From: Pantoea anthophila | Lineage (GTDB): Bacteria; Pseudomonadota; Gammaproteobacteria; Enterobacterales; Enterobacteriaceae | Reading direction: 5' to 3' | Assembly (NCBI RefSeq): GCF_006494375.1 | Contig: NZ_VHIZ01000050.1 | Coordinates: 372,001-436,000 of the forward strand | DNA: 64,000 bases | Part shown: positions 27,199 through 36,550 of the stretch, one piece after another | Layout of the letters: every line of letters begins with the position of its first letter | Numbering within the stretch: the stretch's first letter is position 1 | Position numbers and translations under genes: made by a program | Notes under the pieces: model-generated | What the model saw: the letters and a program-made list of their open reading frames with translations, nothing else | Told to the model about the DNA's origin: nothing | Database searches by the model: none

Positions 27199-29203
27199 AC
27201 AGCGTACGCAGCTCATGCAGCTGATCGCGCACGTTCGCCGCCTGCTCGAACTCCAGGTTCTGCGCATGCTGCTGCATCTGTCCCTCCAGCTCGTGGATCT
27301 TCTTCTGCAGCGCCTGAGGCGTTAAGGTCAGCAAATCGGCCTGAGCCTGCGCTTCGCCCGGGCGGGCCGGTCTGGCTTTGCCACGGGTTTTCACCACGTT
27401 GTTGCCGAGTTCCAGAATATCGGTGATCTTCTTGTTGAGGCCCTGCGGCACGATGCCATTCTTTTCATTGTGCAGCTGCTGCTTCTCACGGCGGCGTTCG
27501 GTCTCTTCAATGGCACGCGCCATCGACGGCGTAATTTTATCGCCGTAGAGAATCGCCTTACCGTTAACGTTTCGTGCCGCACGACCAATGGTCTGGATCA
27601 GGGAACGTTCTGAACGCAGGAAGCCCTCTTTATCCGCATCCAGGATCGCGACCAGCGACACTTCCGGCATATCCAGCCCCTCACGCAGTAAGTTGATGCC
27701 CACCAGCACATCAAACTCACCCAGACGCAGGTCGCGGATGATCTCCATACGTTCCACCGTATCGATATCGGAGTGCAGATAGCGCACCTTCTCGCCATGC
27801 TCTGTCAGGTATTCGGTGAGATCTTCCGCCATGCGTTTGGTCAGCACCGTCACCAGGATACGTTCGTTGGCCGCCACGCGCTGACGGATCTCCGACAGCA
27901 GATCGTCAACTTGGGTGCCGACCGGACGCACTTCGATGATCGGATCGAGCAGACCGGTCGGACGCACCACCTGATCGACCACTTCATTGCCCGATTTTTC
28001 CAGCTCATATTTACCCGGCGTCGCCGACACGTAGATGGTCTGGGGCGCCAGCGCCTCAAACTCTTCAAACTTCATCGGACGGTTATCCAGCGCCGACGGC
28101 AGACGGAAGCCATACTCCACCAGCGTCTCTTTACGCGCCCGGTCGCCTTTATACATGCCGCCAATCTGCGGAATGGTGACGTGGGACTCATCCACCACCA
28201 GCAGGCCATCGGCAGGCAGATAGTCAAACAGCGTTGGCGGCGCTTCGCCCGGCCCGCGGGCAGAGAGATAGCGTGAGTAGTTTTCGATGCCGGAGCAGTA
28301 GCCCAGCTCGCTCATCATCTCCAGATCAAACTGGGTACGCTGGGTGATACGCTGCTCTTCCAGCAGTTTGTTGTTCTCCAGCAGCACCCGCCGGCGATCC
28401 GCCAGCTCCACTTTGATCTCTTCCATCGCCTGCAGGATGCGCTCGCGCGGCGTGACGTAGTGGGTTTTAGGGTAGATGGTGAAGCGCGGCACCACCGACT
28501 CGATCTGGCCGGTCAGCGGGTCGAATAGCGACAGCCGCTCAACCTCTTCGTCAAACAGCTCTACGCGCAGCGCAATGTCATCCGACTCCGCCGGGAAGAT
28601 ATCGATCACCTCGCCGCGCACCCGGAAGGTCCCGCGCTGGAACGCCTGGTCGTTTCGGGTGTATTGCAACTCTGAGAGACGACGCAGAATACTGCGCTGA
28701 TCGATGATCATGCCGCGGGTCAGGTGCAGCATCATTTTCAGATAGAGATCGGGGTCGCCCAGACCGTAGATCGCGGAGACGGACGCCACCACGATCACAT
28801 CCCGCCGCTCCAGCAGCGCCTTGGTGGCCGACAGACGCATCTGTTCGATGTGCTCATTCACCGAGGCATCTTTTTCGATAAAGGTGTCGGAGCTGGGCAC
28901 ATAGGCTTCAGGCTGATAGTAGTCGTAGTAAGAGACGAAGAACTCCACGGCGTTATCCGGGAAAAACTCTTTCATTTCGCCATAAAGCTGGGCGGCCAGC
29001 GTCTTATTGGGCGCCAGCACCATGGTCGGACGGTTGAGGTCGGCAATCACGTTGGCGACGGTAAAGGTTTTACCGGAGCCGGTTACCCCTAATAAGGTCT
29101 GATGGGCCAGTCCATCCTCCAGTCCCTCTTCCAGGCGACGGATCGCCTCAGGCTGATCGCCTGAAGGTTTAAAGGCAGAGTTTAATTTAAAGGCTTTGCT
29201 CAT
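27182..29203 (-). CDS. uvrB: UvrABC excinuclease subunit B
   Basis: Damage-verifying subunit of nucleotide excision repair. The 673-residue protein has Walker A GVTGSGKT (39-46), the beta-hairpin region with [16 protein letters not shown], the DESHV helicase motif [46 protein letters not shown] and QTIGRAARN, and a C-terminal UVR domain ([19 protein letters not shown]) that contacts UvrA and UvrC. A LexA box lies 77 bases upstream of the start. Its 3' end overlaps ybhK by 17 bases. Confidence 0.98.
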   Translation of the reverse strand: MSKAFKLNSAFKPSGDQPEAIRRLEEGLEDGLAHQTLLGVTGSGKTFTVANVIADLNRPTMVLAPNKTLAAQLYGEMKEFFPDNAVEFFVSYYDYYQPEAYVPSSDTFIEKDASVNEHIEQMRLSATKALLERRDVIVVASVSAIYGLGDPDLYLKMMLHLTRGMIIDQRSILRRLSELQYTRNDQAFQRGTFRVRGEVIDIFPAESDDIALRVELFDEEVERLSLFDPLTGQIESVVPRFTIYPKTHYVTPRERILQAMEEIKVELADRRRVLLENNKLLEEQRITQRTQFDLEMMSELGYCSGIENYSRYLSARGPGEAPPTLFDYLPADGLLVVDESHVTIPQIGGMYKGDRARKETLVEYGFRLPSALDNRPMKFEEFEALAPQTIYVSATPGKYELEKSGNEVVDQVVRPTGLLDPIIEVRPVGTQVDDLLSEIRQRVAANERILVTVLTKRMAEDLTEYLTEHGEKVRYLHSDIDTVERMEIIRDLRLGEFDVLVGINLLREGLDMPEVSLVAILDADKEGFLRSERSLIQTIGRAARNVNGKAILYGDKITPSMARAIEETERRREKQQLHNEKNGIVPQGLNKKITDILELGNNVVKTRGKARPARPGEAQAQADLLTLTPQALQKKIHELEGQMQQHAQNLEFEQAANVRDQLHELRTLFIAAS

Positions 29204-29279
29204 GAATGCATTTCCTGCTGGAGAAGTCGGCGGGCAGGCACTTATTTTACTCGGCTATGGTGATTTTGCCAGAAAATAA

Positions 29280-29299
29280 TACTGGATATAAAAACAGTA
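29280..29299. promoter_or_regulatory. LexA (SOS) box of uvrB
   Basis: TACTGGATATAAAAACAGTA fits the SOS consensus TACTG(TA)5CAGTA with the required CTG-N10-CAG core (29282-29297). It is 77 bases upstream of uvrB, a known LexA regulon member in E. coli. On the minus strand, TATTAT right after the box is a plausible -10 element. Confidence 0.9.
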
Positions 29300-29373
29300 A
29301 TGGTGCAATGTTAACCCTGTTGCGGTTCCGCTCCCCTCTCTGGCGCGCGATGAAAATCCAGGCGAAGCGTGTT

Positions 29374-29392
29374 GCGCAAGGTTATCCCCAGG
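29374..29392 (+). promoter_or_regulatory. DnaA-box-like site 1
   Basis: GCGCAAGGTTATCCCCAGG contains TTATCCCCA (29382-29390), one mismatch from TTATCCACA. It is repeated almost exactly at 29583-29601. Confidence 0.4.
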
Positions 29393-29582
29393 CAGAGATC
29401 GGATTTAACATTTGTCAATAGAGCGTCACAAAATTACAGTCTGGTTACCTGACAGAGAAATCGCAGGCTTGTTTTTTAATAAAATACTGATTTTACTGGC
29501 TTTAGCTTATGAGGCCAGAATCTCGTCATTATGTTACCAGGCCCCGTATTTCCTCGCTTCCAACTGGTTTTCATTACCTAAT

Positions 29583-29613
29583 GCACAAGGTTATCCACAG
29601 GAATAGTGGATAA
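29583..29613. promoter_or_regulatory. DnaA box with a converging second box
   Basis: TTATCCACA at 29591-29599 is a perfect strong DnaA box. Six bases on, AGTGGATAA (29605-29613) is the inverse of an 8-of-9 box, so the two face each other with TTATCCAC/GTGGATAA symmetry. It is about 390 bases upstream of uvrB. In E. coli, DnaA binding upstream of uvrB has been reported; function here is inferred. Confidence 0.5.
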
Positions 29614-30096
29614 GTGATGGCAGCCCCGCCGCCATCAGCTGTGTATAGTTTTTCCCTGCCCTTCTGACACCGCGAAAATAATTTTTTTTCCGTTAAATTT
29701 CGCGCCCGCGGCTGGCGGAATAGTCTGCATTTTTAATCCTTCCCCCCGCTGGCCAGGCAAATTTCCCGGCGCCGACTAGAATTCTTAATCAGATTCGTTG
29801 CCTTCTCAGAGCACGCCTGCACCAGGAACAGCGCCGCCAGGCACTGCAAAAGTGCAGGTGCGTAATGACCGTGGGGAATTGATAAGTTTTTCTCACCTTT
29901 CCTTCCCCTAAAGCAGGCACAGCAGCAGAAAACAGGGCCGTTTTAAGATCTGGCCTGGGAATTGCAGGACTCTCTGGCACCAACGCGCACCAGGCGCACT
30001 GAGCTGCAACGGCGACAGGGCCGCTGCTGATGACTTGTTTGCCAGACGACAGAGAGCGGAAGCATTCAGGCTAATGATCGGGAAGGAGAGTGTCAG

Positions 30097-30819
30097 ATGC
30101 TGAGTTTACGTTCGGTGAATCAATTTTATGGTCAGAACCACATTCTCTGGGATGTGGACCTCGATCTGGCGCCTGGCACCTGCACCGGCGTTCTGGGCCG
30201 GCCTGGCATGGGCAAAACCACGCTGGTGAACTGCATCATGGGCAGACTGCCTATCAACAGCGGCTCTATCTCCTGGAAGGAAGATGGCTCCCCGCCGGAA
30301 GATCTGCTGCTGCAACCGGCTGAACAGCGGGCACAGATGGGGATCGGCTACGTGCCGCAGGGCCGCCACATTTTTACCCAGATGAGCGTGGAAGATAACC
30401 TGCTGATCGCCCTGCTGGCGGGTGCCAGTCAGCACGATCGCCATCGCGCCATTCCTGAAATGGTCTTCGATCTCTTTCCGGCACTCTATTCGCTGCGCCA
30501 GCAGCGCAGCGGCGATCTGCCTGTCGATCAGCAGCAACAGCTGGCCCTGGCGCGTGCGCTGGTGCTGCAACCTAAACTGCTGATTCTCGATGAACCCACC
30601 GACGGCATGTCGCCGTGGCTGGAGGAGGAGATGGGCAATCTGATCCGGCGGCTTAACCTCGACTACGGGCTGACCATTCTCCTGCTGGAGCAGCGCCTGT
30701 CGCTAATCCGCCGCGTGGCAGACTACTTTCTGCTGCTGCACCGCGGTCGCAATGTGGCGCACGGCAGCATGGCGCAGCTTGACGACTACACCGTCGATAA
30801 ATGGCTGACGGTGGCCTGA
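30097..30819 (+). CDS. Orphan LivF/UrtE-like ABC ATPase
   Basis: A 240-residue ATP-binding subunit resembling the LivF/UrtE branch of branched-chain amino acid and urea importers: SVNQFYGQNHILWDVDLDL, Walker A GRPGMGKT (34-41), GIGYVPQGRHIFTQMSVEDNLL (Q-loop, 83-104), Walker B LLILDEPTDG (161-170) and LLLEQRLSLIRRVADYF. The ABC signature, normally LSGGQ, reads LPVDQ (141-145), losing both glycines, which may impair ATP-dependent dimerisation. No permease, second ATPase or binding protein lies nearby. A strong GGAAGGAGAG ribosome site precedes the ATG, so it is probably expressed. Role unknown; it may be a degenerate or repurposed ATPase. Confidence 0.8.
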   Translation: MLSLRSVNQFYGQNHILWDVDLDLAPGTCTGVLGRPGMGKTTLVNCIMGRLPINSGSISWKEDGSPPEDLLLQPAEQRAQMGIGYVPQGRHIFTQMSVEDNLLIALLAGASQHDRHRAIPEMVFDLFPALYSLRQQRSGDLPVDQQQQLALARALVLQPKLLILDEPTDGMSPWLEEEMGNLIRRLNLDYGLTILLLEQRLSLIRRVADYFLLLHRGRNVAHGSMAQLDDYTVDKWLTVA

Positions 30820-30883
30820 AGGCAAAACCGGATGCGGCGGGCAGAGCCGCCGCTGGCCGCAGTGACTGCCGGGCCGGGTCCGC

Positions 30884-31555
30884 TTATTCAGGCAGCGTCA
30901 GGTAGTGTCCACAGGCAGCCTGCTGCGCCTCATCCGTGAGATAGGGGATCGTGCCCAGACAGGGGGCAGGCAGGCGCTGTTTCAGGCTGGCGAGATAGTG
31001 CTGATAACGTTTGCCCGGTGGCTCGATGGTATTCGCGATCCAGCCTGCCAGGGGTAGCCCGCGCGCCCGTACCGCCTCTGCGGTGAGCAGCGCATGGTTG
31101 ATGCAGCCCAGCTTAATCCCCACCACCAGAATCACCGGCAGCTGTTCGCTGACCACCCAGTCCGCATAGGTGTGCGTTTCCGACAGCGGGGTGTACCAGC
31201 CCCCGGCCCCCTCGACCAGAATCCAGTCCGCCAGCGGCTCCAGTGCCGCCAGACCGGCCGACAGCGCCAGATGGGTAATCGGTCTGCCCTCTTCCGCGCT
31301 GACGATGTGCGGCGATGTCGGTTCCATAAAGGCCAGCGGATTGACCTGCTGGTATGTTAACGCGACGCTGCTGTAACGCTGCAGGGCCAGCGCATCGCTG
31401 TTGCGGATGCCCTCCGGCGTCATCTCACAGCCCGACGCCACCGGCTTATAGCCCGCACAGCGGAAGCCTGCGGCGGCGGCGGCCTGCAACAGCGCGCCGC
31501 TGGCGACCGTTTTGCCGACTTCGGTGTCGGTGCCAGTGATAAACAGGCGTTTCAT
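30884..31555 (-). CDS. bioD: Dethiobiotin synthetase BioD
   Basis: ATP-dependent carboxylation of 7,8-diaminopelargonate to dethiobiotin, the penultimate biotin step. The 223-residue protein starts [20 protein letters not shown], with the P-loop GTDTEVGKT at 8-16, and has YKPVASG and the EGAGGWYTPLS loop. The ATG at 31555 overlaps the bioC stop by 4 bases; a longer in-frame start lies within bioC and is rejected. Last gene of bioBFCD. Confidence 0.96.
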   Translation of the reverse strand: MKRLFITGTDTEVGKTVASGALLQAAAAAGFRCAGYKPVASGCEMTPEGIRNSDALALQRYSSVALTYQQVNPLAFMEPTSPHIVSAEEGRPITHLALSAGLAALEPLADWILVEGAGGWYTPLSETHTYADWVVSEQLPVILVVGIKLGCINHALLTAEAVRARGLPLAGWIANTIEPPGKRYQHYLASLKQRLPAPCLGTIPYLTDEAQQAACGHYLTLPE

Positions 31556-32307
31556 GATGCACTTACTCCATAAATTAAATGATAACTCAGGCGGTAGCCG
31601 TGCCGGTCGCACGGCCAGTGCGCCTCTAACCGGCTGAGGCGTTGCCGGGTTAACACCTGGCCGTCACGCCCCTGATGCAGATGGGTCGCGCCAATGCCCT
31701 TCAGTGAGCGCATGGCGCTGAGCGCATCGGGAAAATGGATCGTCACCCGCTCCGAGGTGCAGCGCAGCGGCCAGGCATGGCAGGCGGCGGCAATCTGCGC
31801 CTCGCTGAGAAAGCGATTGGCATGCGGCAGTGCGTCCAGATGTGACCAGGCTTCATGCACCTCCTGCAGCGAATCATCCCCCAGGGTGGAAAAGAGCAGC
31901 GTGCCGCCGGGCCGCAGCACCCGCCGGAACTGGGCCAGCGCCTGCGGCAGATCGTCACTCCACTGCACCGCCAGGTTGCTCCAGACCAGGTCAAAGCTGT
32001 TGTCCGCCAGCGGCAGCGCATCAATGTCCCCCGCCAGATAGTGCTGCGCCGCGTCGTTGCGGCGTGCCTGTTGCAGCATCTGCGGGGAGAGATCCAGCGC
32101 CGTAACCTGTTTGCCGCGCGCGCGCCAGAGCCGGCTGTACCAGCCGGTGCCACAACCGGCATCCAGCAGGTGCAGACCACTGTCGACCGGGGCGTGTGCC
32201 AGCAGGGCATCGCCGCTCAGACGCTGCAGGGCGGCATGCGCATCGTAGTGGCTCGCCGCCCGGCCAAAAGCGCGTGCGACCGCCTGTTTGTCAACCTGCA
32301 GCGTCAT
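31552..32307 (-). CDS. bioC: Malonyl-ACP O-methyltransferase BioC
   Basis: SAM-dependent enzyme that methylates malonyl-ACP to disguise it for fatty acid elongation toward pimeloyl-ACP. The 251-residue protein has the SAM motif [15 protein letters not shown] (residues about 46-60), [26 protein letters not shown] and [15 protein letters not shown]. The start overlaps the end of bioF by 17 bases; the 3' end overlaps bioD by 4. Confidence 0.96.
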   Translation of the reverse strand: MTLQVDKQAVARAFGRAASHYDAHAALQRLSGDALLAHAPVDSGLHLLDAGCGTGWYSRLWRARGKQVTALDLSPQMLQQARRNDAAQHYLAGDIDALPLADNSFDLVWSNLAVQWSDDLPQALAQFRRVLRPGGTLLFSTLGDDSLQEVHEAWSHLDALPHANRFLSEAQIAAACHAWPLRCTSERVTIHFPDALSAMRSLKGIGATHLHQGRDGQVLTRQRLSRLEAHWPCDRHGYRLSYHLIYGVSAS

Positions 32308-33442
32308 GCAGTGCCTCCAGTAGCCGATCGATATCCTCAGGGCGATGTGCCGCCGTCAGGGTGATGCGCAGCCGGGCGGTACCCGGTGGCACGGTAGGCG
32401 GCCGGATAGCGCTCACCCAGCAGCCCGCCTCAGCCAGCCGCGCAGAGAGCGCCACCGCCTCGCTGTTTTCACCCACCAGCAGGGGCTGAATCGCACTCTC
32501 TGAATCCATCAGCTGCCACGGCAGCGGCGCCGCGCCGCGCCGGAAATGGCGGATATTCTGCTGCAGGCGCTGGCGCAGCGCCTCGCCCTGCTGAACTTCA
32601 TGCAGCGCCGCCTGCAGCGCAAAAGCCTGGGCCGCGGGCATGGCGGTGGAGTAGATCAGATGACGGCTGAACTGCAGAAAGTAGTCGGCGGTGTCGGCAT
32701 CGCACAGCAGGGCCGCGCCGCTGACGCCAAAGGCTTTGCCGAAGGTGATCACCTGCAGTTCCGGCCGGACGCCCTGCTGCCAGCAGCTGCCGCGCCCCTG
32801 CTCACCCACCACGCCAATGCCGTGCGCATCATCCACCAGCAGCCAGCCTCCGGCCTGACGCGTCTGCTGCGCCAGTGCGGCCAGCGGCGCGCTGTCGCCA
32901 TCCATGCTGAAGATGCCCTCGGTCACCACCAGCGTCTCCCCCTCACAGGGTAAGGCGAGCCGCGCCGCCAGACTCTCCGGCGCGTTGTGGCTGAACCGGC
33001 GCAGCTGCGCCGGGCTGTGGCTGGCCGCGTCAAGCAGTGAGGCGTGGCTGAGCTTATCAGCCAGGATGCGATCGTTTTTCTCCCCCAGCAGATGGATCAC
33101 CGCCTGGTTGGCCGCGAAACCGGAGATAAAGAGCAGCGCACGGTCATAGCCGAGCCAGTCGGCCAGTTGCGCCTCCAGATCGGCATGCTGCCGGTGATAG
33201 CCGGTCACGTGCCCTGAGGCCCCCGCGCCCGCGCCGGTCAGCGCCGCCCCCTGCTGCCAGGCCGCGATTACCGCCGGATGGCGGGTCAGGCCGAGATAAT
33301 CATTGCTGGAGAAGTGGTGATAGCAGCGACCGCCGCTGTGCAGCGTGCGGGTCGTCTGTTCGTCAATAATCCGTCGCTGCCGCCAGCCGTCGGCCGCACG
33401 ACGCTGATCCAGCGCCTGCCGGAATCGTTGCTGCCAGCTCAT
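32291..33442 (-). CDS. bioF: 8-amino-7-oxononanoate synthase BioF
   Basis: PLP enzyme condensing pimeloyl-ACP and L-alanine to KAPA. The 383-residue protein begins [15 protein letters not shown] and shows [39 protein letters not shown] (PLP-contacting Asp and His) and [12 protein letters not shown] containing the PLP lysine. The ATG at 33442 shares one base with the bioB stop; the frame extends 71 codons upstream inside bioB, but that stretch has no BioF similarity. Confidence 0.96.
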   Translation of the reverse strand: MSWQQRFRQALDQRRAADGWRQRRIIDEQTTRTLHSGGRCYHHFSSNDYLGLTRHPAVIAAWQQGAALTGAGAGASGHVTGYHRQHADLEAQLADWLGYDRALLFISGFAANQAVIHLLGEKNDRILADKLSHASLLDAASHSPAQLRRFSHNAPESLAARLALPCEGETLVVTEGIFSMDGDSAPLAALAQQTRQAGGWLLVDDAHGIGVVGEQGRGSCWQQGVRPELQVITFGKAFGVSGAALLCDADTADYFLQFSRHLIYSTAMPAAQAFALQAALHEVQQGEALRQRLQQNIRHFRRGAAPLPWQLMDSESAIQPLLVGENSEAVALSARLAEAGCWVSAIRPPTVPPGTARLRITLTAAHRPEDIDRLLEALHDAAG

Positions 33443-34473
33443 TACAGCGCCGCGTTGTAGAACTGTTCCGTGTCGGCATGGAACAGCTGCTCGCTGAGAT
33501 GCTCTTCCTGCTGCTGATCGCCGTGCTGCGTGTGCGTATGCTCCGGGTTCAGCCCCAGTTTGCGGAACAGCACCCGGTCGGTATCCTCTTCCGGATTGGG
33601 CGTGGTCAGCAGTTTGCAGCCGTAGAAAATGGAGTTCGCCCCGGCCATAAAGCACATCGCCTGGGTCTGTTCGTTCATCTGCTCCCGGCCTGCTGAGAGA
33701 CGCACATGGGAGGTCGGCATCATGATGCGCGCCACCGCGATGGTGCGGATAAAATCGAACGGTTCCACATCGTCGTTATCCGCCAGCGGTGTGCCTTTCA
33801 CCTTCACCAGCATGTTGATCGGCACGCTCTCGGGTGGCGTCGGCAGATTGGCTAACTGCACCAGCAGACCGGCGCGATCGTTCACGGTTTCCCCGAGGCC
33901 GACGATCCCGCCTGAACAGACTTTGATCCCGGCGTCGCGCACTTTGCCCAGCGTATCCAGGCGCTCCTGATAACTGCGGGTGGTGATGATGGAGCCGTAA
34001 AACTCCGGCGAGGTGTCGAGGTTGTGGTTGTAGAAATCGAGCCCCGCGACCGCCAGTCGCTGCGCCTGCTGCTCGCTGAGGGTGCCCAGCGTCATGCAGG
34101 TTTCCATTCCCATCGCCTTGACGCCTTCAACCATCTTTTCCAGATAGGGCATATCGCGCTCGTGCGGATTTTTCCACGCGGCCCCCATGCAGAAGCGGGT
34201 CGAACCCGCGGCTTTGGCCTGACGGGCGGAGGTCAGCACCTCTTCCACTTCCATCAGGCGTTCCGACTCCAGGCCGGTCTTGTAGCGCGCACTCTGCGGG
34301 CAATATTTGCAATCCTCCGGGCAGGCACCGGTTTTGATCGACAGCAGGGTACTGACCTGCACCTGACGCGGGTCGAAGTGCTGACGGTGCACCTGCTGCG
34401 CTTTAAACATCAGTTCAAGAAAGGGTTCATCAAACAGCGCTTGCGCCTGTGCAATTGTCCAGCGTTGAGCCAT
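33442..34473 (-). CDS. bioB: Biotin synthase BioB
   Basis: Radical SAM enzyme inserting sulfur into dethiobiotin. The 343-residue product has the cluster motif CPEDCKYC (Cys51, Cys55, Cys58), [51 protein letters not shown] and [18 protein letters not shown] lies 6 bases ahead of the ATG on the minus strand. It is divergent from bioA across the BirA operator and heads bioBFCD. Confidence 0.98.
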   Translation of the reverse strand: MAQRWTIAQAQALFDEPFLELMFKAQQVHRQHFDPRQVQVSTLLSIKTGACPEDCKYCPQSARYKTGLESERLMEVEEVLTSARQAKAAGSTRFCMGAAWKNPHERDMPYLEKMVEGVKAMGMETCMTLGTLSEQQAQRLAVAGLDFYNHNLDTSPEFYGSIITTRSYQERLDTLGKVRDAGIKVCSGGIVGLGETVNDRAGLLVQLANLPTPPESVPINMLVKVKGTPLADNDDVEPFDFIRTIAVARIMMPTSHVRLSAGREQMNEQTQAMCFMAGANSIFYGCKLLTTPNPEEDTDRVLFRKLGLNPEHTHTQHGDQQQEEHLSEQLFHADTEQFYNAAL

Positions 34474-34520
34474 TACTTACTCCAAAAAGGGTGTCATCCC
34501 GACAGAAAGCAGGGGTATAC

Positions 34521-34553
34521 TTGTAAACTATATTTTTTTATTTTGGTTTACAA
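34521..34553. promoter_or_regulatory. BirA biotin operator
   Basis: TTGTAAACT (34521-34529) and GGTTTACAA (34545-34553) form the near-perfect inverted half-sites of the BirA operator, separated by 15 AT-rich bases. It lies between bioB and bioA, so one BirA-biotinyl-AMP complex should repress both divergent promoters, as in E. coli. Confidence 0.93.
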
Positions 34554-34558
34554 CTCCG

Positions 34559-35863
34559 ATGACCCTCACCGCGTTCACCTCTGAAGATGCCCGTTTTGAC
34601 CGCCAGCATATCTGGCACCCCTACACCTCCATGCAGGATCCCCTGCCCTGCTACCCCGTGGTGGCCGCCCACGGGGTTACGCTGCAACTTGCCGATGGCC
34701 GTGAACTGGTGGATGGCATGTCCTCCTGGTGGGCCGCGATCCATGGCTACAACCATCCGCGTCTGAACCAGGCGCTGACCGCGCAGGTTGCACAGATGTC
34801 CCACGTCATGTTTGGTGGCATCACCCACCCGGCAGCGGTGGCGCTCTGCCGCCAGCTGGTGGCGATGACGCCTGAGGCGCTGGAGTGCATCTTCCTGGCG
34901 GACTCCGGTTCGGTGGCGGTGGAAGTGTCGATGAAGATGGCGCTGCAATACTGGCTGGGCCGCGGTGAGACGCGCCAGACCTTTCTGACGCTGAAGCGCG
35001 GCTATCACGGCGATACCTTTGCAGCGATGTCGGTGTGCGATCCTGAGAACTCCATGCACAGCCTGTGGCGCGGCTATCTGCCGGAACATCGCTTTGCAGC
35101 GGCACCGGCCTGCGGCTTTGACGATGCGTGGCAGAGCCAGGACTTTGAGGATTTTGCCCGGCTGATTGAGACACACCATCAGCAACTGGCGGCGGTGATT
35201 CTGGAGCCGATTGTGCAGGGCGCTGGCGGCATGCGTTTTTATCATCCGCGCTACCTGCAGCAGGTGCGGGAGGCGTGCGACCACTACGGCGTGCTGCTGA
35301 TTGCCGATGAGATCGCCACCGGATTCGGCCGCACCGGCAAGCTCTTTGCCTGCGAGCACGCGGGCATCACCCCGGATATTCTCTGCGTCGGCAAGGCGCT
35401 CACCGGCGGCATGATGACCCTGGCGGCCACCCTGACCACCCGCGAAGTGGCGGACACCATCAGCCGCAGTGCGGCAGGCTGTTTCATGCATGGCCCGACC
35501 TTCATGGGCAATCCGCTGGCCTGCGCGGTCGCGTCGGAGAGCCTGAAGATGCTGGCGGAAGGAGAGTGGCAATGCCAGGTGGCAAACATCGAACGGCAGC
35601 TGCGGGCTGAACTGCTGCCGCTGCGCCACTCGCCGCAGGTGGCCGACGTGCGCGTGCTGGGCGCGATTGGCGTGGTGGAAACGCATCAGGCGGTCAACAT
35701 GGCGGCGCTGCAGCAGTTCTTTGTGGAACAGGGGGTCTGGATCCGCCCGTTTGGCCGCTTAATCTACCTGATGCCGCCCTACATCATCACGCCACCGGCG
35801 TTAAGCCGGCTGACCGCTGCTATTGCCGGCGCGCTGGATCATCCGCACCATTTTGTCTCCTGA
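34559..35863 (+). CDS. bioA: Adenosylmethionine-8-amino-7-oxononanoate aminotransferase BioA
   Basis: PLP aminotransferase making 7,8-diaminopelargonate with SAM as amino donor. The 434-residue protein shows IWHPYTSMQDPLPCYPV, DGMSSWWAAIHGYNHP, the class III block LIADEIATGFGRTGKLFACEHAGI and VGKALTGGMMTLAAT containing the PLP lysine. The ATG begins 6 bases after the last base of the BirA operator and has only a poor ribosome site, so the 5' leader must be short or start inside the operator. No later start keeps the conserved N-terminus. Confidence 0.97.
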   Translation: MTLTAFTSEDARFDRQHIWHPYTSMQDPLPCYPVVAAHGVTLQLADGRELVDGMSSWWAAIHGYNHPRLNQALTAQVAQMSHVMFGGITHPAAVALCRQLVAMTPEALECIFLADSGSVAVEVSMKMALQYWLGRGETRQTFLTLKRGYHGDTFAAMSVCDPENSMHSLWRGYLPEHRFAAAPACGFDDAWQSQDFEDFARLIETHHQQLAAVILEPIVQGAGGMRFYHPRYLQQVREACDHYGVLLIADEIATGFGRTGKLFACEHAGITPDILCVGKALTGGMMTLAATLTTREVADTISRSAAGCFMHGPTFMGNPLACAVASESLKMLAEGEWQCQVANIERQLRAELLPLRHSPQVADVRVLGAIGVVETHQAVNMAALQQFFVEQGVWIRPFGRLIYLMPPYIITPPALSRLTAAIAGALDHPHHFVS

Positions 35864-35937
35864 GCAGGCTGACCGCTGGCACTGGCTGCGCTTTTGGTTA
35901 TGATGAAAGGCTATTCATCGACAGTTAAGGAGATGTG

Positions 35938-36414
35938 ATGCGCGTTTTTAGTCAGGATTTTAATGACGGCGAGAAGATGCCTGAGAAGCATGTTTTCAAC
36001 GGCATGGGTTATCACGGCGAGAATATCTCTCCGCATCTGGCCTGGGAAGCGGCACCGGCGGGCACCAAAAGTTTTGTGGTGACCTGCTACGATCCGGATG
36101 CCCCGACCGGGTCCGGCTGGTGGCACTGGGTCGTGGCGAACATCCCGGCCAGCACCACCTCCCTGCCGCAGGGTGCCGGTTCCGGTAAAGCGGAGCTGCC
36201 TGCAGGCGCCGTGCAGACCCGAACCGATTTCGGTCAGGCGGGTTACGGTGGCGCAGCACCGCCGCAGGGCGAAACCCATCGCTACATTTTCACCGTGCAT
36301 GCGCTGGATGTGGAGACGATTGAAGTGGATGAAGGCGCCAGTGGCGCGATGGTCGGCTTTAATGTGCATTTCCACGCTCTGGCGAGCGCCTCGCTGACCG
36401 CGAACTATCAGTAA
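35938..36414 (+). CDS. ybhB: YbhB/YbcL-family (PEBP-like) protein
   Basis: A 158-residue cytoplasmic member of the Raf-kinase-inhibitor/phosphatidylethanolamine-binding protein family. Ligand-pocket motifs are visible: NGENISPHLAWE-type text at GYHGENISPHLAWEAAP, CYDPDAPTGSGWWHWVVANIP (residues 46-66) and QGETHRYIFTVHAL. Molecular function in bacteria is unknown. AAGGAGA upstream supports the ATG at 35938. It follows bioA by 74 bases, as in E. coli. A terminator follows. Confidence 0.94.
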   Translation: MRVFSQDFNDGEKMPEKHVFNGMGYHGENISPHLAWEAAPAGTKSFVVTCYDPDAPTGSGWWHWVVANIPASTTSLPQGAGSGKAELPAGAVQTRTDFGQAGYGGAAPPQGETHRYIFTVHALDVETIEVDEGASGAMVGFNVHFHALASASLTANYQ

Positions 36415-36421
36415 CAGAGAA

Positions 36422-36451
36422 CGCTTCCCTCTTCTGACCGTGTTCCCTGCA
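36422..36451 (-). repeat. Partial copy of the palindromic repeat element
   Basis: The plus strand reads CGCTTCCCTCTTCTGACCGT then GTTCCCTGCA. This is the inverse complement of the left end of the elements at 48347 and 59330, with about three mismatches over 30 bases. Only this end is clear here. It follows the ybhB stop by a few bases. Confidence 0.6.
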
Positions 36452-36513
36452 TGCTCTGAGCGGATTCATTGCGGTCAGAGGCACCCGGATTTGCGTTTTT
36501 CCGCCCTCTGAAT

Positions 36514-36541
36514 GCCTCTCCTGCTCAGGAGAGGCGTTTTT
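36514..36541 (+). terminator. Rho-independent terminator of ybhB
   Basis: GCCTCTCC (36514-36521) pairs with GGAGAGGC (36528-36535), followed by GTTTTT. It also faces the 3' end of convergent pgl. Confidence 0.85.
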
Positions 36542-36550
36542 CAGGAGGAG

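Larger units (their letters stand above)
29204..30096. other. Long gene-free region between uvrB and the orphan ATPase
   Basis: About 890 bases with no coding frame I can support; the short open frames here lack recognisable products or good ribosome sites. It holds the uvrB LexA box, a near-direct repeat of about 19 bases at 29374-29392 and 29583-29601 containing TTATCCCCA and TTATCCACA, and AT-rich runs near 29460-29490 and 29660-29690. From about 29790 the composition returns to normal but still shows no gene. The last bases hold the ribosome site GGAAGGAGAG (30081-30090) of the following gene. Confidence 0.7.

Noticed and set aside
29206-29606. Two short frames downstream of the uvrB start on the plus strand
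   Set aside because: No signal peptide, domain or good ribosome site; they run through the LexA and DnaA-like sites.
34538-35686. 382-codon open frame opposite bioA
   Set aside because: Antisense shadow of a well-supported gene; composition (His/Arg/Gln-rich) is typical of GC-rich antisense frames.
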